NCBI RefSeq assembly: GCF_026723865.1
Contig: NZ_CP113529.1
Coordinates: 1,302,001 to 1,366,000, forward strand
Source: Mycobacterium sp. Aquia_216
Lineage (GTDB): Bacteria > Actinomycetota > Actinomycetes > Mycobacteriales > Mycobacteriaceae
Reading direction: 5' to 3'
Length of the DNA: 64,000 nt
Shown one piece after another: positions 8,880-21,798 of this stretch. The position numbers and the translations under genes were made by a program. The stretch's first letter is position 1. Each line of letters begins with the position of its first letter. The notes under the pieces were generated by a model. It had not been told where the DNA came from, ran no database searches, and worked only from the letters and a program-made list of their open reading frames with translations.

Positions 8880-9643
8880 GCGACCCGGTGCGAGTGGAGC
8901 GCAAGGGCCCGGTGACCACCGTGATCCTCGATCGGCCGGGCGCGCGCAACGCCGTGAACGGCCCGACGGCCGCCGCGCTCTACGCGGCGTTCGACGAATT
9001 CGACCGCGACGATTCCGCGTCGGTGGCTGTGCTGTGGGGCGACGGCGGAACCTTCTGCGCGGGAGCCGATTTGAAGGCATTCGGCACGCCGGAGGCCAAC
9101 GCGGTGCACCGGACCGGCCCGGGCCCGATGGGCCCGTCGCGAATGATGTTGTCCAAGCCCGTGATTGCCGCGGTGAGCGGCTACGCCGTCGCCGGCGGTC
9201 TGGAGCTGGCCATTTGGTGCGATCTGCGGGTGGCCGAGGAGGACGCCGTGTTCGGTGTGTTCTGCCGCCGCTGGGGAGTGCCGCTGATCGACGGCGGCAC
9301 CGTGCGGCTGCCGCGCCTGATCGGGCACAGCCGGGCGATGGACATGATCCTCACCGGTCGTGCTGTCAAAGCCGACGAAGCGCTCGCGATCGGGCTGGCC
9401 AATCGCGTTGTCCCCCAAGGTCAGGCACGACAGGCCGCCGAGGAGTTGGCCGCTGAATTGGCCGCCCTGCCTCAGCAGTGCCTGCGATCGGACCGGCTTT
9501 CGGCGCTACATCAATGGGGGTTGGCGGAAGCGGAGGCAATCGACGCCGAATTCGCCAGCATCGCCAAAGTTGCGGTCGAGGCCAATGAAGGGGCGGGGCG
9601 GTTCGCCGCAGGCGCCGGCCGCCACGGTGCGCCCGCAGGCTAG
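8876..9643 (+). CDS. echA5: Enoyl-CoA hydratase/isomerase family protein EchA5
   Basis: 255 residues starting at the ATG inside the stop of the PaaX-like gene (frame 117 codons into a longer open frame). Crotonase motifs: TVILDRPGARNAVN, DGGTFCAGADLKAF, AVSGYAVAGGLELAIWCDLRVA and GVFCRRWGVPLIDGGTVRLPRLIG. The usual Glu of the PE motif is replaced within CRRWG, while an Asp in LIDGG sits near the second acid position, a pattern of non-hydratase crotonases. Last gene of the fadE8 cluster. It ends only 5 bp from the convergent DUF3060 gene, where mmpL5/mmpS5/mmpR5 would lie in M. tuberculosis. Confidence 0.9.
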   Translation: MSDPVRVERKGPVTTVILDRPGARNAVNGPTAAALYAAFDEFDRDDSASVAVLWGDGGTFCAGADLKAFGTPEANAVHRTGPGPMGPSRMMLSKPVIAAVSGYAVAGGLELAIWCDLRVAEEDAVFGVFCRRWGVPLIDGGTVRLPRLIGHSRAMDMILTGRAVKADEALAIGLANRVVPQGQARQAAEELAAELAALPQQCLRSDRLSALHQWGLAEAEAIDAEFASIAKVAVEANEGAGRFAAGAGRHGAPAG

Positions 9644-9648
9644 CCGGG

Positions 9649-10137
9649 TCAGCTCGCCTTGTTGATGGTGTTGCCCGAGCCAAGGTTGTCCACCTTCGGC
9701 TCGCCGTCTTTGTAGGTGATGGTGTTGTCGAGCCCCAGCACCGTGATGCGGGTATCGACCTTGTCGATCGTGATCTTGTTGTTGGCTCCGCCGATGCTCA
9801 CCGTCGCGCAGCTGCCGGTGACGGTCAGCGTGTTGTTGGAGCCGGCGACATTCAGCGATTTGCCGCTGGCGCAGTCGAGCGTCGCCGTCGTCCCCATCGA
9901 CCCGTAGTTCAGCGTGTTCCCGATCTCGACGGATGCGGTGGTGCTTTCGCCGCTCGTCCCCGTCGTCGGAGCGGCCGCGCCACTCGTCGTCGTGGGTGCG
10001 CTGCTCTTCGTCGTCGTGCTCGGGCCCCCGGGTGGATTGGCGGTCGAACTGCAGCCGGCCAACACGACGGCCGCGACGACCGGCGCCACGGCGAGTACCG
10101 CGAACCCGCAGGCACTTTCAGTGATGTGGACGCGCAT
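9649..10137 (-). CDS. DUF3060 putative lipoprotein (Rv0679c-like)
   Basis: 162 residues with a signal peptide ending in a lipobox (LAGC at about residues 27-30), then a Thr/Ser/Ala-rich linker (about 32-66), then repeating short beta-strand turns (NTLNYGSMG, NNTLTVTGSC, NNKITIDKV, DNTITYKDG, NTINKAS) typical of DUF3060 beta-helix-like repeats. It corresponds to the threonine-rich Rv0679c lipoprotein. Likely lipid-anchored outside the membrane; molecular function unknown. Tandem with a second DUF3060 gene upstream on the same strand. Confidence 0.85.
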   Translation of the reverse strand: MRVHITESACGFAVLAVAPVVAAVVLAGCSSTANPPGGPSTTTKSSAPTTTSGAAAPTTGTSGESTTASVEIGNTLNYGSMGTTATLDCASGKSLNVAGSNNTLTVTGSCATVSIGGANNKITIDKVDTRITVLGLDNTITYKDGEPKVDNLGSGNTINKAS

Positions 10138-10166
10138 ATTCCCCTCCTCAGTGCGGAGACTGCGTC

Positions 10167-10544
10167 TCAGGCGGGCACCTGTTGCAGCCGATTGACCATT
10201 CCCAGTTCGCGGCCGCGGTCCCAGAGGACCGGCGCGCCATTGTGAAAAAAGACGGTCTCGTCATAGCCGTACACCGTGATGTCGTGGGTAACCGAATCCG
10301 CGATGATCGTGTTGCCTGAGCCCATCACCGTCACCGCCCAGCAGTTGCCCAGCGCGTTGACGTAATTCCTGGTGCCGTTGACGACCAGGGTCGCGTCGTT
10401 GCAGTCCAACGTCTGCTGAATGCCCTCCCCGATGACGTGGGTGTCGCCGTTCTTGGCGTGCGCGGCCGGCGACGGCGCGGCGGGAGTGACTGCGATCGTG
10501 ACAACACAGGTTGCAAGCGACCCGGCGACGGTTCTCCAGTGCAC
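10167..10544 (-). CDS. Secreted DUF3060 protein (Rv0680c-like)
   Basis: 125 residues. An N-terminal signal peptide (hydrophobic stretch about 5-20, AHA-type cleavage near residue 30) lacks a lipobox Cys. The mature part has the same Asn/Gly-rich strand repeats as its neighbour: NGTRNYVNALGNC, MGSGNTIIADSV and VYGYDETVFFHNG. Two Cys (about 48 and 68) may pair. Located 29 bp upstream of the DUF3060 lipoprotein gene, so probably cotranscribed as promoter-proximal gene. Function unknown. Confidence 0.82.
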   Translation of the reverse strand: MHWRTVAGSLATCVVTIAVTPAAPSPAAHAKNGDTHVIGEGIQQTLDCNDATLVVNGTRNYVNALGNCWAVTVMGSGNTIIADSVTHDITVYGYDETVFFHNGAPVLWDRGRELGMVNRLQQVPA

Positions 10545-10686
10545 CGCGGCCCCCTTCGCTGGGTATGTCTGTGGCGGGTATCTGCTGGGCTGAGCCTACG
10601 TGCATTTGCCTTCACGATGGCAAATATCTTTCGTCGTGGTCGACCATGGCCGCCCCGGATCCGCCGCGAGTAGATTGGCGACTCCG

Positions 10687-10707
10687 TCAACTAGAGTCAT
10701 TAGTTGA
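10687..10707. promoter_or_regulatory. Perfect inverted repeat, likely TetR operator
   Basis: TCAACTA-gagtcat-TAGTTGA is a perfect 7-bp inverted repeat with a 7-bp spacer, 36 bp before the TetR start and in the divergent promoter region shared with the DUF3060 pair. The geometry (21 bp) fits a TetR-family dimer site, so autoregulation and possibly control of the DUF3060 genes are inferred. Confidence 0.55.
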
Positions 10708-10743
10708 GCTTCATCTATCTACCGCAATCGAAGGGCGATCGCC

Positions 10744-11391
10744 ATGGCAGTTCATCCGGAACAGCCGTCGGCCGGTGGGCGCCCACGTGCCGGCAGATCC
10801 CCGTCCCGGCCGGCCAAGCTGAGCCGCGACGGGATCGTCGATGGCGCACTGACGTTCTTGGATCGGGAGGGCTGGGACTCGCTGACGATCAACGCGCTGG
10901 CGATGCAGTTGGGCACCAAGGGTCCGTCCCTCTACAACCACGTGGACAGCCTGGAAGACCTGCGTCGCGCGGTGCGGATCCGGGTTATCGACGACATCAT
11001 CACGATGCTGAACCGGGTCGGCGAGGGGCGCGCCCGCGACGACGCGGTGCTGGTCATGGCCGGCGCCTACCGTAGTTACGCCCATCACCACCCCGGGCGG
11101 TACTCGGCGTTCACTCGGATGCCACTGGGCGGCGACGACCCGGAGTACACCGCGGCTACTCGGGCTGCGGCCGCGCCGGTGATCTCGGTGCTTTACTCCT
11201 ATGGTCTCGACGGCGAAGCCGCTTTTTTCGCCGCGCTCGAATTCTGGTCTGCGCTGCACGGCTTCGTCCTGCTGGAAATGACTGGTGTCATGGACGACAT
11301 CGACACCGATGCGCTGTTCGCCGAGATGGTGTTGCGCCTGGCCACCGGCTTGGACACGCGCAACCCAGCGGGCGGCACCCCGCCGAAATAG
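10744..11391 (+). CDS. TetR family transcriptional regulator (Rv0681-like)
   Basis: 215 residues. The N-terminal HTH is visible (RDGIVDGALTFLDREGW, then LTINALAMQLGTKGPSLYNHVDSLEDL) with the Tyr of the recognition helix. The C-terminal part resembles the TetR_C WHG-type ligand domain (AGAYRSYAHHHPGRYSAFT, EFWSALHGFVLLEMTG). The basic Pro/Ser-rich N-tail of about 25 residues makes it longer than the usual 190-200. It sits directly upstream of the str operon as in M. tuberculosis, but its operator and the 279-bp gap suggest an independent unit. Ligand unknown. Confidence 0.88.
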   Translation: MAVHPEQPSAGGRPRAGRSPSRPAKLSRDGIVDGALTFLDREGWDSLTINALAMQLGTKGPSLYNHVDSLEDLRRAVRIRVIDDIITMLNRVGEGRARDDAVLVMAGAYRSYAHHHPGRYSAFTRMPLGGDDPEYTAATRAAAAPVISVLYSYGLDGEAAFFAALEFWSALHGFVLLEMTGVMDDIDTDALFAEMVLRLATGLDTRNPAGGTPPK

Positions 11392-11442
11392 CGGGCCGGC
11401 AGGCGCGTGCGCTCGGGTGAGCGGTTGAGCCGAACCGCCGCT

Positions 11443-11472
11443 TTGACCTGCCAGACCAGCGGCGGGTATTGT
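11443..11472 (+). promoter_or_regulatory. rpsL (str operon) promoter
   Basis: A -35 element TTGACC (11443-11448), an 18-bp spacer and a -10 element TATTGT (11467-11472) fit a housekeeping SigA promoter. It predicts a transcription start near 11479 and a leader of about 190 nt before rpsL. Confidence 0.65.
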
Positions 11473-11491
11473 GGTAGCTCGTGCCTGGCGG

Positions 11492-11511
11492 CTTACGGCG
11501 CCTGACGTAAG
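11492..11511 (+). promoter_or_regulatory. Leader hairpin of the str operon
   Basis: CTTACG-gcgcctga-CGTAAG forms a 6-bp stem close to the predicted 5' end of the rpsL transcript. It has no following U-tract, so it is not an intrinsic terminator. A stability or autoregulatory role is possible. Confidence 0.4.
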
Positions 11512-11670
11512 GAAGTGAATGCCGGGCGAATTCGCATGTCCACCACGCATCGGATGAATCCGGTGCTGAGCGCGTGCGACACACCCGGCCGCGGGGTAAT
11601 GCGGCGGGGCATAACTGCAGTACAGAGACTTAAAAGCAGCAAGAAGACGTCGAACACAGAAAGCCGGTAG

Positions 11671-12045
11671 ATGCCAACCATTCAGCAGCTGGTCCGCAAG
11701 GGTCGCCGCGACAAGATCGCCAAGGTCAAGACCGCGGCCCTGAAGGGCAGCCCGCAGCGCCGTGGCGTATGCACTCGCGTGTACACCACCACTCCGAAGA
11801 AGCCGAACTCGGCTCTTCGGAAAGTCGCGCGCGTGAAGCTGACGAGCCAGGTCGAGGTCACCGCCTACATCCCGGGCGAAGGCCACAACCTGCAGGAGCA
11901 CTCGATGGTCCTGGTGCGTGGTGGTCGTGTGAAGGACCTGCCCGGTGTGCGCTACAAGATCATCCGCGGCTCGCTCGACACCCAGGGTGTCAAGAACCGC
12001 AAGCAGGCTCGCAGCCGTTACGGCGCCAAGAAGGAGAAGAGCTAA
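11671..12045 (+). CDS. rpsL: 30S ribosomal protein S12
   Basis: 124 residues, full length, near-identical to mycobacterial S12. It begins [15 protein letters not shown] and contains [15 protein letters not shown] and [14 protein letters not shown]. Lys43 (in TPKKPNS) and Lys88 (in GRVKDLPG) are both the wild-type residues whose changes give streptomycin resistance in mycobacteria, so this allele reads as streptomycin-susceptible. S12 sits at the decoding centre. First gene of the str operon; its stop overlaps the rpsG start by one base. Confidence 0.98.
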
Positions 12046-12515
12046 TGCCGCGCAAGGGGCCCGCGCCGAAGCGTCCGCTGGTCAACGACCCGGTCTACGG
12101 ATCGCAGCTGGTGACCCAGCTGGTGAACAAGGTTCTGCTGCAAGGGAAGAAATCGGTCGCTGAGCGCATTGTTTATGGTGCGCTCGAGCAGGCTCGTGAC
12201 AAGACCGGCACGGATCCGGTCATCACGCTCAAGCGTGCTCTCGACAACGTCAAGCCCGCCCTGGAGGTGCGCAGCCGCCGTGTTGGTGGTGCGACCTACC
12301 AGGTGCCCGTCGAGGTGCGTCCGGACCGGTCCACCACGCTGGCGCTGCGCTGGCTGGTCAGCTTCTCCCGGCAGCGCCGGGAGAAGACGATGATCGAGCG
12401 GCTGGCGAACGAGATCCTGGACGCCAGCAATGGCCTCGGGGCTTCCGTCAAACGGCGTGAGGACACCCACAAGATGGCCGAGGCCAACCGCGCCTTTGCG
12501 CACTATCGCTGGTAG
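12045..12515 (+). CDS. rpsG: 30S ribosomal protein S7
   Basis: 156 residues from the ATG overlapping the rpsL stop (TAATG), the standard mycobacterial length. Begins [20 protein letters not shown]; the S7 signature region [24 protein letters not shown] is present as is the conserved C-terminal HYRW. S7 binds the 3' domain of 16S rRNA and nucleates head assembly. Overlap with rpsL implies translational coupling. An 87-bp gap separates it from fusA. Confidence 0.98.
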   Translation: MPRKGPAPKRPLVNDPVYGSQLVTQLVNKVLLQGKKSVAERIVYGALEQARDKTGTDPVITLKRALDNVKPALEVRSRRVGGATYQVPVEVRPDRSTTLALRWLVSFSRQRREKTMIERLANEILDASNGLGASVKRREDTHKMAEANRAFAHYRW

Positions 12516-12602
12516 GAGCCGGAATCGGCGCCGATCGGCAGAGTGGCCGGGGCGCAAACCGAAGCGAACTAACTACGCAATCGAAAGAGTGGGAAAACTT
12601 CT

Positions 12603-14708
<2,106 letters not shown>

Positions 14709-14768
14709 ACATCAGCTCGGAGTAACCTGGCCCGGTTACCACCGCGGCACTTACAACAACATCAACAC

Positions 14769-14783
14769 TGCTTTTCAAAAGCA
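14769..14783. repeat. Short palindrome upstream of tuf
   Basis: TGCTTTT-C-AAAAGCA is a perfect inverted repeat 25 bp before the tuf start and just upstream of the AGGAGG-type ribosome-binding site. As RNA it would form at most a 5-bp stem with a 5-nt loop. It is AT-rich against a GC-rich background. Role unknown; it could tune tuf translation or be a DNA site. Confidence 0.4.
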
Positions 14784-14808
14784 CCAATTAGTCCAGGAGG
14801 ACACAGAA

Positions 14809-15999
<1,191 letters not shown>

Positions 16000-16007
16000 C
16001 TCTAAAG

Positions 16008-16048
16008 CAACGGGCCCGGACTGCCGATTGGGCGGTCCGGGCCCGTTG
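16008..16048 (+). terminator. Strong intrinsic-type hairpin after tuf
   Basis: A 14-bp perfect stem, CAACGGGCCCGGAC paired with GTCCGGGCCCGTTG, with a 13-nt loop begins 9 bp after the tuf stop and is followed by a short T-rich run (tatttc). It ends the str operon. The U-tract is weak, as is common in mycobacteria. Confidence 0.85.
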
Positions 16049-16169
16049 TATTTCGGCCCCGCATAAAGCTGCACACCTGGTCAGCCAATTTCCGGTAAGA
16101 TCTGACGATGTCCAGTCTGAAATTGACGGTTGCGGAGTTTGACCGTCGCGGCCTGGCCGGGAGGTTCGG

Positions 16170-16949
16170 ATGTCGTTCGTAAATGCGACGCCGGAGTACG
16201 TGGCGGCCGCGGCATCAGACTTGGCCAAAATCGGGTCCGCCATCGCCTACGCCAACTCGACAGCGTCGGCAGTGACCTCGGCCGTTGAGGCCGCCGGTGC
16301 TGACGCTGTATCGACGAGCATCTCGCAATTGTTCGGCGCACACGCCGCGGCCTATCAGGCGATCAGCGATCAGGCGGCCCTGTTCCATCAGCAATTTGTG
16401 CAGCTCATGAGCGGTGGCGCGACGCAATATGCGGACACCGAGGTCGTCAACGCCGCGCCGTTGCAGGCGGGCGCGCAGCCCGTGCTCGGTGCGGCCAGTC
16501 ATGCCGTGAGCACCCAGCAGCCGGTCATCGGGGCTGCGGCACAGGCGGGTGCCGCGGCATCCGGGGTGCCGGTGGCGGCGGCCGTGCAGCCGGGTGCTGC
16601 GGCACCGGCGGCCGTGGCGGCACCGGCGGCCGCGCCGGCGGCGGCGACAGTGACACCGATGGCGGCGACCAGTACGGTGGCTGCGGCCGCGCCGGCGGGA
16701 TCGGCGGCCCCGGCCACCGCGGCCGCGGCGCCGAGCGCGCAAACGCCGGTCTATACGCCGGCGGCGGAGACGCCGGCAGCGGACGTCTCCGGCCCGGTGA
16801 GCGCCTCGACCGCCCCGGTGGACGTGGCAACCGCGGAGCTCTCGTCGGCCAGCATGCTGCCTGCGGCGATACCGGCAGCGTCGAGCAGGCCGGCCACGCC
16901 GCCCCCGACAGCCACTCCCAAAGGTCCGCAGCAAACACCCTCGCGCTGA
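16170..16949 (+). CDS. PE family protein with Ala/Pro/Thr-rich C-terminal tail
   Basis: 259 residues. Residues 1-95 form a PE domain: SFVNATPEYVAAAASDLAKIG carries the PE signature and helical hairpin, and the segment ends with QYADTE, which fits the type VII secretion signal YxxxD/E (Tyr87, Glu91). Residues about 96-259 are low-complexity Ala/Pro/Thr/Val without PGRS Gly-Gly-Ala repeats or a recognisable enzymatic domain. No PPE or Esx partner lies next to it. Likely exported through an ESX system, ESX-5 by analogy. M. tuberculosis has no PE gene at this position (recalled). Function unknown. Confidence 0.85.
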   Translation: MSFVNATPEYVAAAASDLAKIGSAIAYANSTASAVTSAVEAAGADAVSTSISQLFGAHAAAYQAISDQAALFHQQFVQLMSGGATQYADTEVVNAAPLQAGAQPVLGAASHAVSTQQPVIGAAAQAGAAASGVPVAAAVQPGAAAPAAVAAPAAAPAAATVTPMAATSTVAAAAPAGSAAPATAAAAPSAQTPVYTPAAETPAADVSGPVSASTAPVDVATAELSSASMLPAAIPAASSRPATPPPTATPKGPQQTPSR

Positions 16950-17045
16950 CCGGCCTCGGGCTGACCGCGGATGCGGTTCGCGCCTACCGCGCACCCGACG
17001 GGGCTAATCTGACACGAAACTGCCCGGCGAGGCGAGGAGCGACAC

Positions 17046-18786
<1,741 letters not shown>

Positions 18787-18811
18787 CCGCGCCGCGTGCT
18801 ATGAACTCCAC

Positions 18812-19984
18812 GTGAGCAATAACGGAATCGTGATCGTCGGGGGTGGACTCGCTGCTGCCCGTACGGCCGAGCAATTGCGCCGGTCGGAGTACACCGGGCC
18901 CGTCACGATCGTCAGCGACGAGGTGCATCTGCCCTACGACCGCCCGCCGCTGTCCAAGGAAGTGCTGCGCAAAGAGGTCGACGACGTAGCGCTCAAGCCA
19001 CGCGAGTTCTATGACGAAAACGAGATCACGCTGCGGCTCGGCGCGGCCGCCACCGCCCTGGACACCGCAGCACAGACCCTGACGCTTTCCGACGGAACGT
19101 CGCTGCGCTACGACGAGCTGGTGATCGCGACCGGGTTGGTGCCGCGGCGCATACCGGCGTTTCCGGATCTCGACGGCATTCGGGTGCTGCGGTCATTCGA
19201 CGAGAGCATGGCCCTGCGCGAGCACGCCGGTAAAGCGCAGCACGCCGTGGTAATCGGTGCCGGCTTCATCGGCTGCGAGGTCGCGGCCAGCCTGCGCAGC
19301 CTGGGGGTCGACGTCGTGCTGGTGGAGCCACAGCCGACACCGTTGGCCTCGGTGCTCGGCGAACAGATCGGCGAACTGGTGTCGCGGCTGCACCGTGCCG
19401 AGGGCGTCGACGTGCGCACCGGCATCGGCGTCGCCGAGGTGCGCGGTGACGGCCACGTCGAGACGGTGGTGCTCACCGATGGCACCGAGTTGGCGACCGA
19501 CCTGGTTGTCGTCGGTATCGGATCGCGGCCGGCTACCGAATGGCTGGAAGGCAGCGGCGTCGATGTCGACAACGGTGTCATCTGCGACGAGGCCGGTCGT
19601 ACCAGTGCGCCCAACGTGTGGGCGCTCGGTGACGTCGCCTCCTGGCGTGATGCGACGGGACATCAAGCGCGCGTGGAACATTGGAGCAACGTGGCCGATC
19701 AGGCCCGGGTGGTGGTGCCCGCGATGCTTGGTCGGGAGGTGCCGTCGGTCACGGTCGTACCGTACTTCTGGAGCGACCAATACGATGTCAAGATCCAGTG
19801 CCTGGGGGAGCCGGAAGCCACCGACATCGTGCATCTGGTCGAGGACGACGGACGCAAGTTCCTGGCCTACTACGAGCGTGCCGGGGCAGTGGTCGGCGTG
19901 GTCGGCGGTGGCCTGCCGGGCAAAGTCATGAAAGCCCGGGCCAAAATCGCTGCCGCAACACCGATTTCGGAAATTCTGGGCTGA
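18812..19984 (+). CDS. Ferredoxin reductase-type FAD/NAD(P) oxidoreductase (Rv0688-like)
   Basis: 390 residues from GTG 18812. Two dinucleotide-binding motifs are visible: IVIVGGGLAAARTAE for FAD at the N-terminus and VVIGAGFIGCEVAASLRSLG for NAD(P)H at about 145-165. VWALGDVASW is the second FAD-contact motif. The C-terminal reductase domain (EHWSNVADQAR, PYFWSDQYDVKIQ) is that of rubredoxin/ferredoxin reductases serving P450 or Rieske systems. No ferredoxin gene is adjacent. Conserved beside the mycofactocin SDR, so an electron link is plausible. Confidence 0.9.
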   Translation: MSNNGIVIVGGGLAAARTAEQLRRSEYTGPVTIVSDEVHLPYDRPPLSKEVLRKEVDDVALKPREFYDENEITLRLGAAATALDTAAQTLTLSDGTSLRYDELVIATGLVPRRIPAFPDLDGIRVLRSFDESMALREHAGKAQHAVVIGAGFIGCEVAASLRSLGVDVVLVEPQPTPLASVLGEQIGELVSRLHRAEGVDVRTGIGVAEVRGDGHVETVVLTDGTELATDLVVVGIGSRPATEWLEGSGVDVDNGVICDEAGRTSAPNVWALGDVASWRDATGHQARVEHWSNVADQARVVVPAMLGREVPSVTVVPYFWSDQYDVKIQCLGEPEATDIVHLVEDDGRKFLAYYERAGAVVGVVGGGLPGKVMKARAKIAAATPISEILG

Positions 19985-19989
19985 TATCT

Positions 19990-20973
19990 ATGCCCCGGGT
20001 GGCGATCCTCGACGACTACGCGGGCATGGCGCTCGAACTCGCCGACTGGTCGCCGGTGCAGAGCCGAGCCGAGATCACCGTCTTCGACCGGCATCTGTCC
20101 GAAGCGGAGGCGGGGGAGCTCCTGCAGCCGTTCGACGTCATCTGCACCGTGCGCGAACGGATGGCGCTGCCGCGTACCCTGATCGAGCGGCTGCCGAACC
20201 TGAAGCTGATCACCATCGTGGGCAGGAGCCTGCCGAACCTGGACATGGCCGCGGCCAGCGAATCCGGTGTCCTGGTTGCCCATTCGGATTTCGCTCACCC
20301 CCGATTCACCTCCGTCCGCGACGCCACTCCCGAGTTCGCCTGGGGCCTGCTGATCGCGACGGTGCGCAACCTGGCCGAGGAGCATCGGCGGATGCGGGAG
20401 GGCGGATGGCAGAGCAGCGTCGGCGTGACGCTGTCCGGTAAGACGCTCGGGCTGCTGGGTCTGGGCAGGATCGGCAAGCGAATGGCTCAGTACGGAGGCG
20501 TGTTCGGCATGGAAGTCATTGCGTGGAGCCAGAACCTCACCGAGGAGGCCGCGACGGCCGCCGGTGCGCGCCGCGTCGAGAAAGCGGACTTGTTCGAATC
20601 CTCCGATGTGGTCTCCATCCACTTGGTGCTCTCGGAGCGGACGCGAGGTTTGGTCGGCGCACCCGAGCTGGCTCTGATGAAGTCCCACGCGTACTTGATC
20701 AACACGTCGCGGGGTCCGATCGTCGACGAGGCTGCGCTGATCGCGGCGCTGCAGACGGGGCGTATCGCCGGAGCCGGACTCGACGTCTTCGACGTCGAAC
20801 CGCCTCCGACGGACCATCCGTTACGACGTCTGCCGAATGTGACGTTGTCCCCCCATCTGGCGTACGTCACCCGCGAAATGCTGGGCGCCTTCTACTCGGA
20901 CAGCGTCGAAGCCGTCGCGGCCTGGCTGGACGGAACGCCGATCAGGATTGCCAACCCCGAGGCGCTGAGCTAG
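19990..20973 (+). CDS. D-2-hydroxyacid dehydrogenase (NAD-binding)
   Basis: 327 residues from ATG 19990, 5 bp after the ferredoxin reductase. The NAD-binding motif GLLGLGRIGKRMA and the catalytic triad are visible: Arg in NTSRGPIVDE, Glu in DVFDVEPPP, and His in LSPHLAYVT. It belongs to the phosphoglycerate/formate/D-lactate dehydrogenase superfamily without an ACT domain, so it is not a full SerA. Absent from this locus in M. tuberculosis. It ends 3 bp before the convergent inositol-phosphatase-like gene. Substrate not deducible. Confidence 0.88.
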   Translation: MPRVAILDDYAGMALELADWSPVQSRAEITVFDRHLSEAEAGELLQPFDVICTVRERMALPRTLIERLPNLKLITIVGRSLPNLDMAAASESGVLVAHSDFAHPRFTSVRDATPEFAWGLLIATVRNLAEEHRRMREGGWQSSVGVTLSGKTLGLLGLGRIGKRMAQYGGVFGMEVIAWSQNLTEEAATAAGARRVEKADLFESSDVVSIHLVLSERTRGLVGAPELALMKSHAYLINTSRGPIVDEAALIAALQTGRIAGAGLDVFDVEPPPTDHPLRRLPNVTLSPHLAYVTREMLGAFYSDSVEAVAAWLDGTPIRIANPEALS

Positions 20974-20976
20974 GAG

Positions 20977-21798
20977 TCAGGTTGCCGCTTGCAGAACAAC
21001 AGGGGCGCAGGCGGTTTCGATGACGGTCGCGAGTTCGCGGGCGATGCCCGGCGCGGTGGCGATCGTCGAGGCGGATCGGTGGGTGTGCGGGTCGCCCTGT
21101 GCGTCGACAAGACGCGCTCCTGCTTCCCGCGCGATCAGCGTTCCCGCGGCGGTGTCCCAGGGCTTGTTGGACATCATGACGCAGGCGTCGAGCGCGCCCT
21201 CGGCGACAAACGCGAGGTCCAGCGTTGCGGAGCCGATCATACGGATGCGCTCGACGCGGGGTACCAGCTCGGCCGTGAGTGCGAGCCGGGACTCGTTGAG
21301 CGCGGCAGCGTCCCGGCCGACGGCGTAGTCGCCGAGGGAAACGATGGCTTCGGCGAGGCTGGTGGCGCGGCTGACGTTGATCGGCTCGCCGTTGAGGAAC
21401 GCACCCTTGCCTTCGACGGCGTGATAAGTGCGGCCGAGCAGCGGGGCATGGGTGACGGCGACGACGGTGGTACCGCGGTGCAGCAAGGCCAGCGATACCG
21501 AGCACAGCGGTAGCCCATGGACGAAGTTGGACGTCCCGTCGATCGGGTCGAGAACCCACAGCCACTCCGCGGAGTCGATGTCGGGCTGTTCCACCGATTC
21601 TTCGGCGAGTAGGGGGATGTCGGGTGTGGCTGTGCGCAGGTGGTCATCGATTTCGCGCTGAATCGCGAGATCGATGTCGGTCACCAGATCACGATCACCC
21701 TTGTGATGCACAGCGGCCGGATTCGATGTGCCGAGCATTGTCGCACCGATTTGTGTTGCGTCGCAAGCAATCTTGAGAAAGTCCTGATGGGTTTTCAT
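20977..21798 (-). CDS. Inositol monophosphatase family phosphatase
   Basis: 273 residues with the metal-dependent IMPase signatures: AEESVE near 65-70 (metal ligand Glu), DPIDGTSNFVHGLP near 84-97 (metal ligands Asp84 and Asp87), and WDTAAGTLIAREAGA in the C-terminal half (third Asp). The fold covers inositol-1-phosphatase, histidinol-phosphate phosphatase and PAP phosphatase; none can be chosen. Mycobacterial paralogues include SuhB, ImpA and CysQ. Not expected here by M. tuberculosis order. Convergent with the hydroxyacid dehydrogenase. Confidence 0.87.
   Translation of the reverse strand: MKTHQDFLKIACDATQIGATMLGTSNPAAVHHKGDRDLVTDIDLAIQREIDDHLRTATPDIPLLAEESVEQPDIDSAEWLWVLDPIDGTSNFVHGLPLCSVSLALLHRGTTVVAVTHAPLLGRTYHAVEGKGAFLNGEPINVSRATSLAEAIVSLGDYAVGRDAAALNESRLALTAELVPRVERIRMIGSATLDLAFVAEGALDACVMMSNKPWDTAAGTLIAREAGARLVDAQGDPHTHRSASTIATAPGIARELATVIETACAPVVLQAAT

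Noticed and set aside
16559..16760. Repetitive GC-rich stretch within the PE gene (gcggcaccggcggcc-like)
   Set aside because: This is low-complexity Ala/Pro coding sequence, not an independent DNA repeat or PGRS array.
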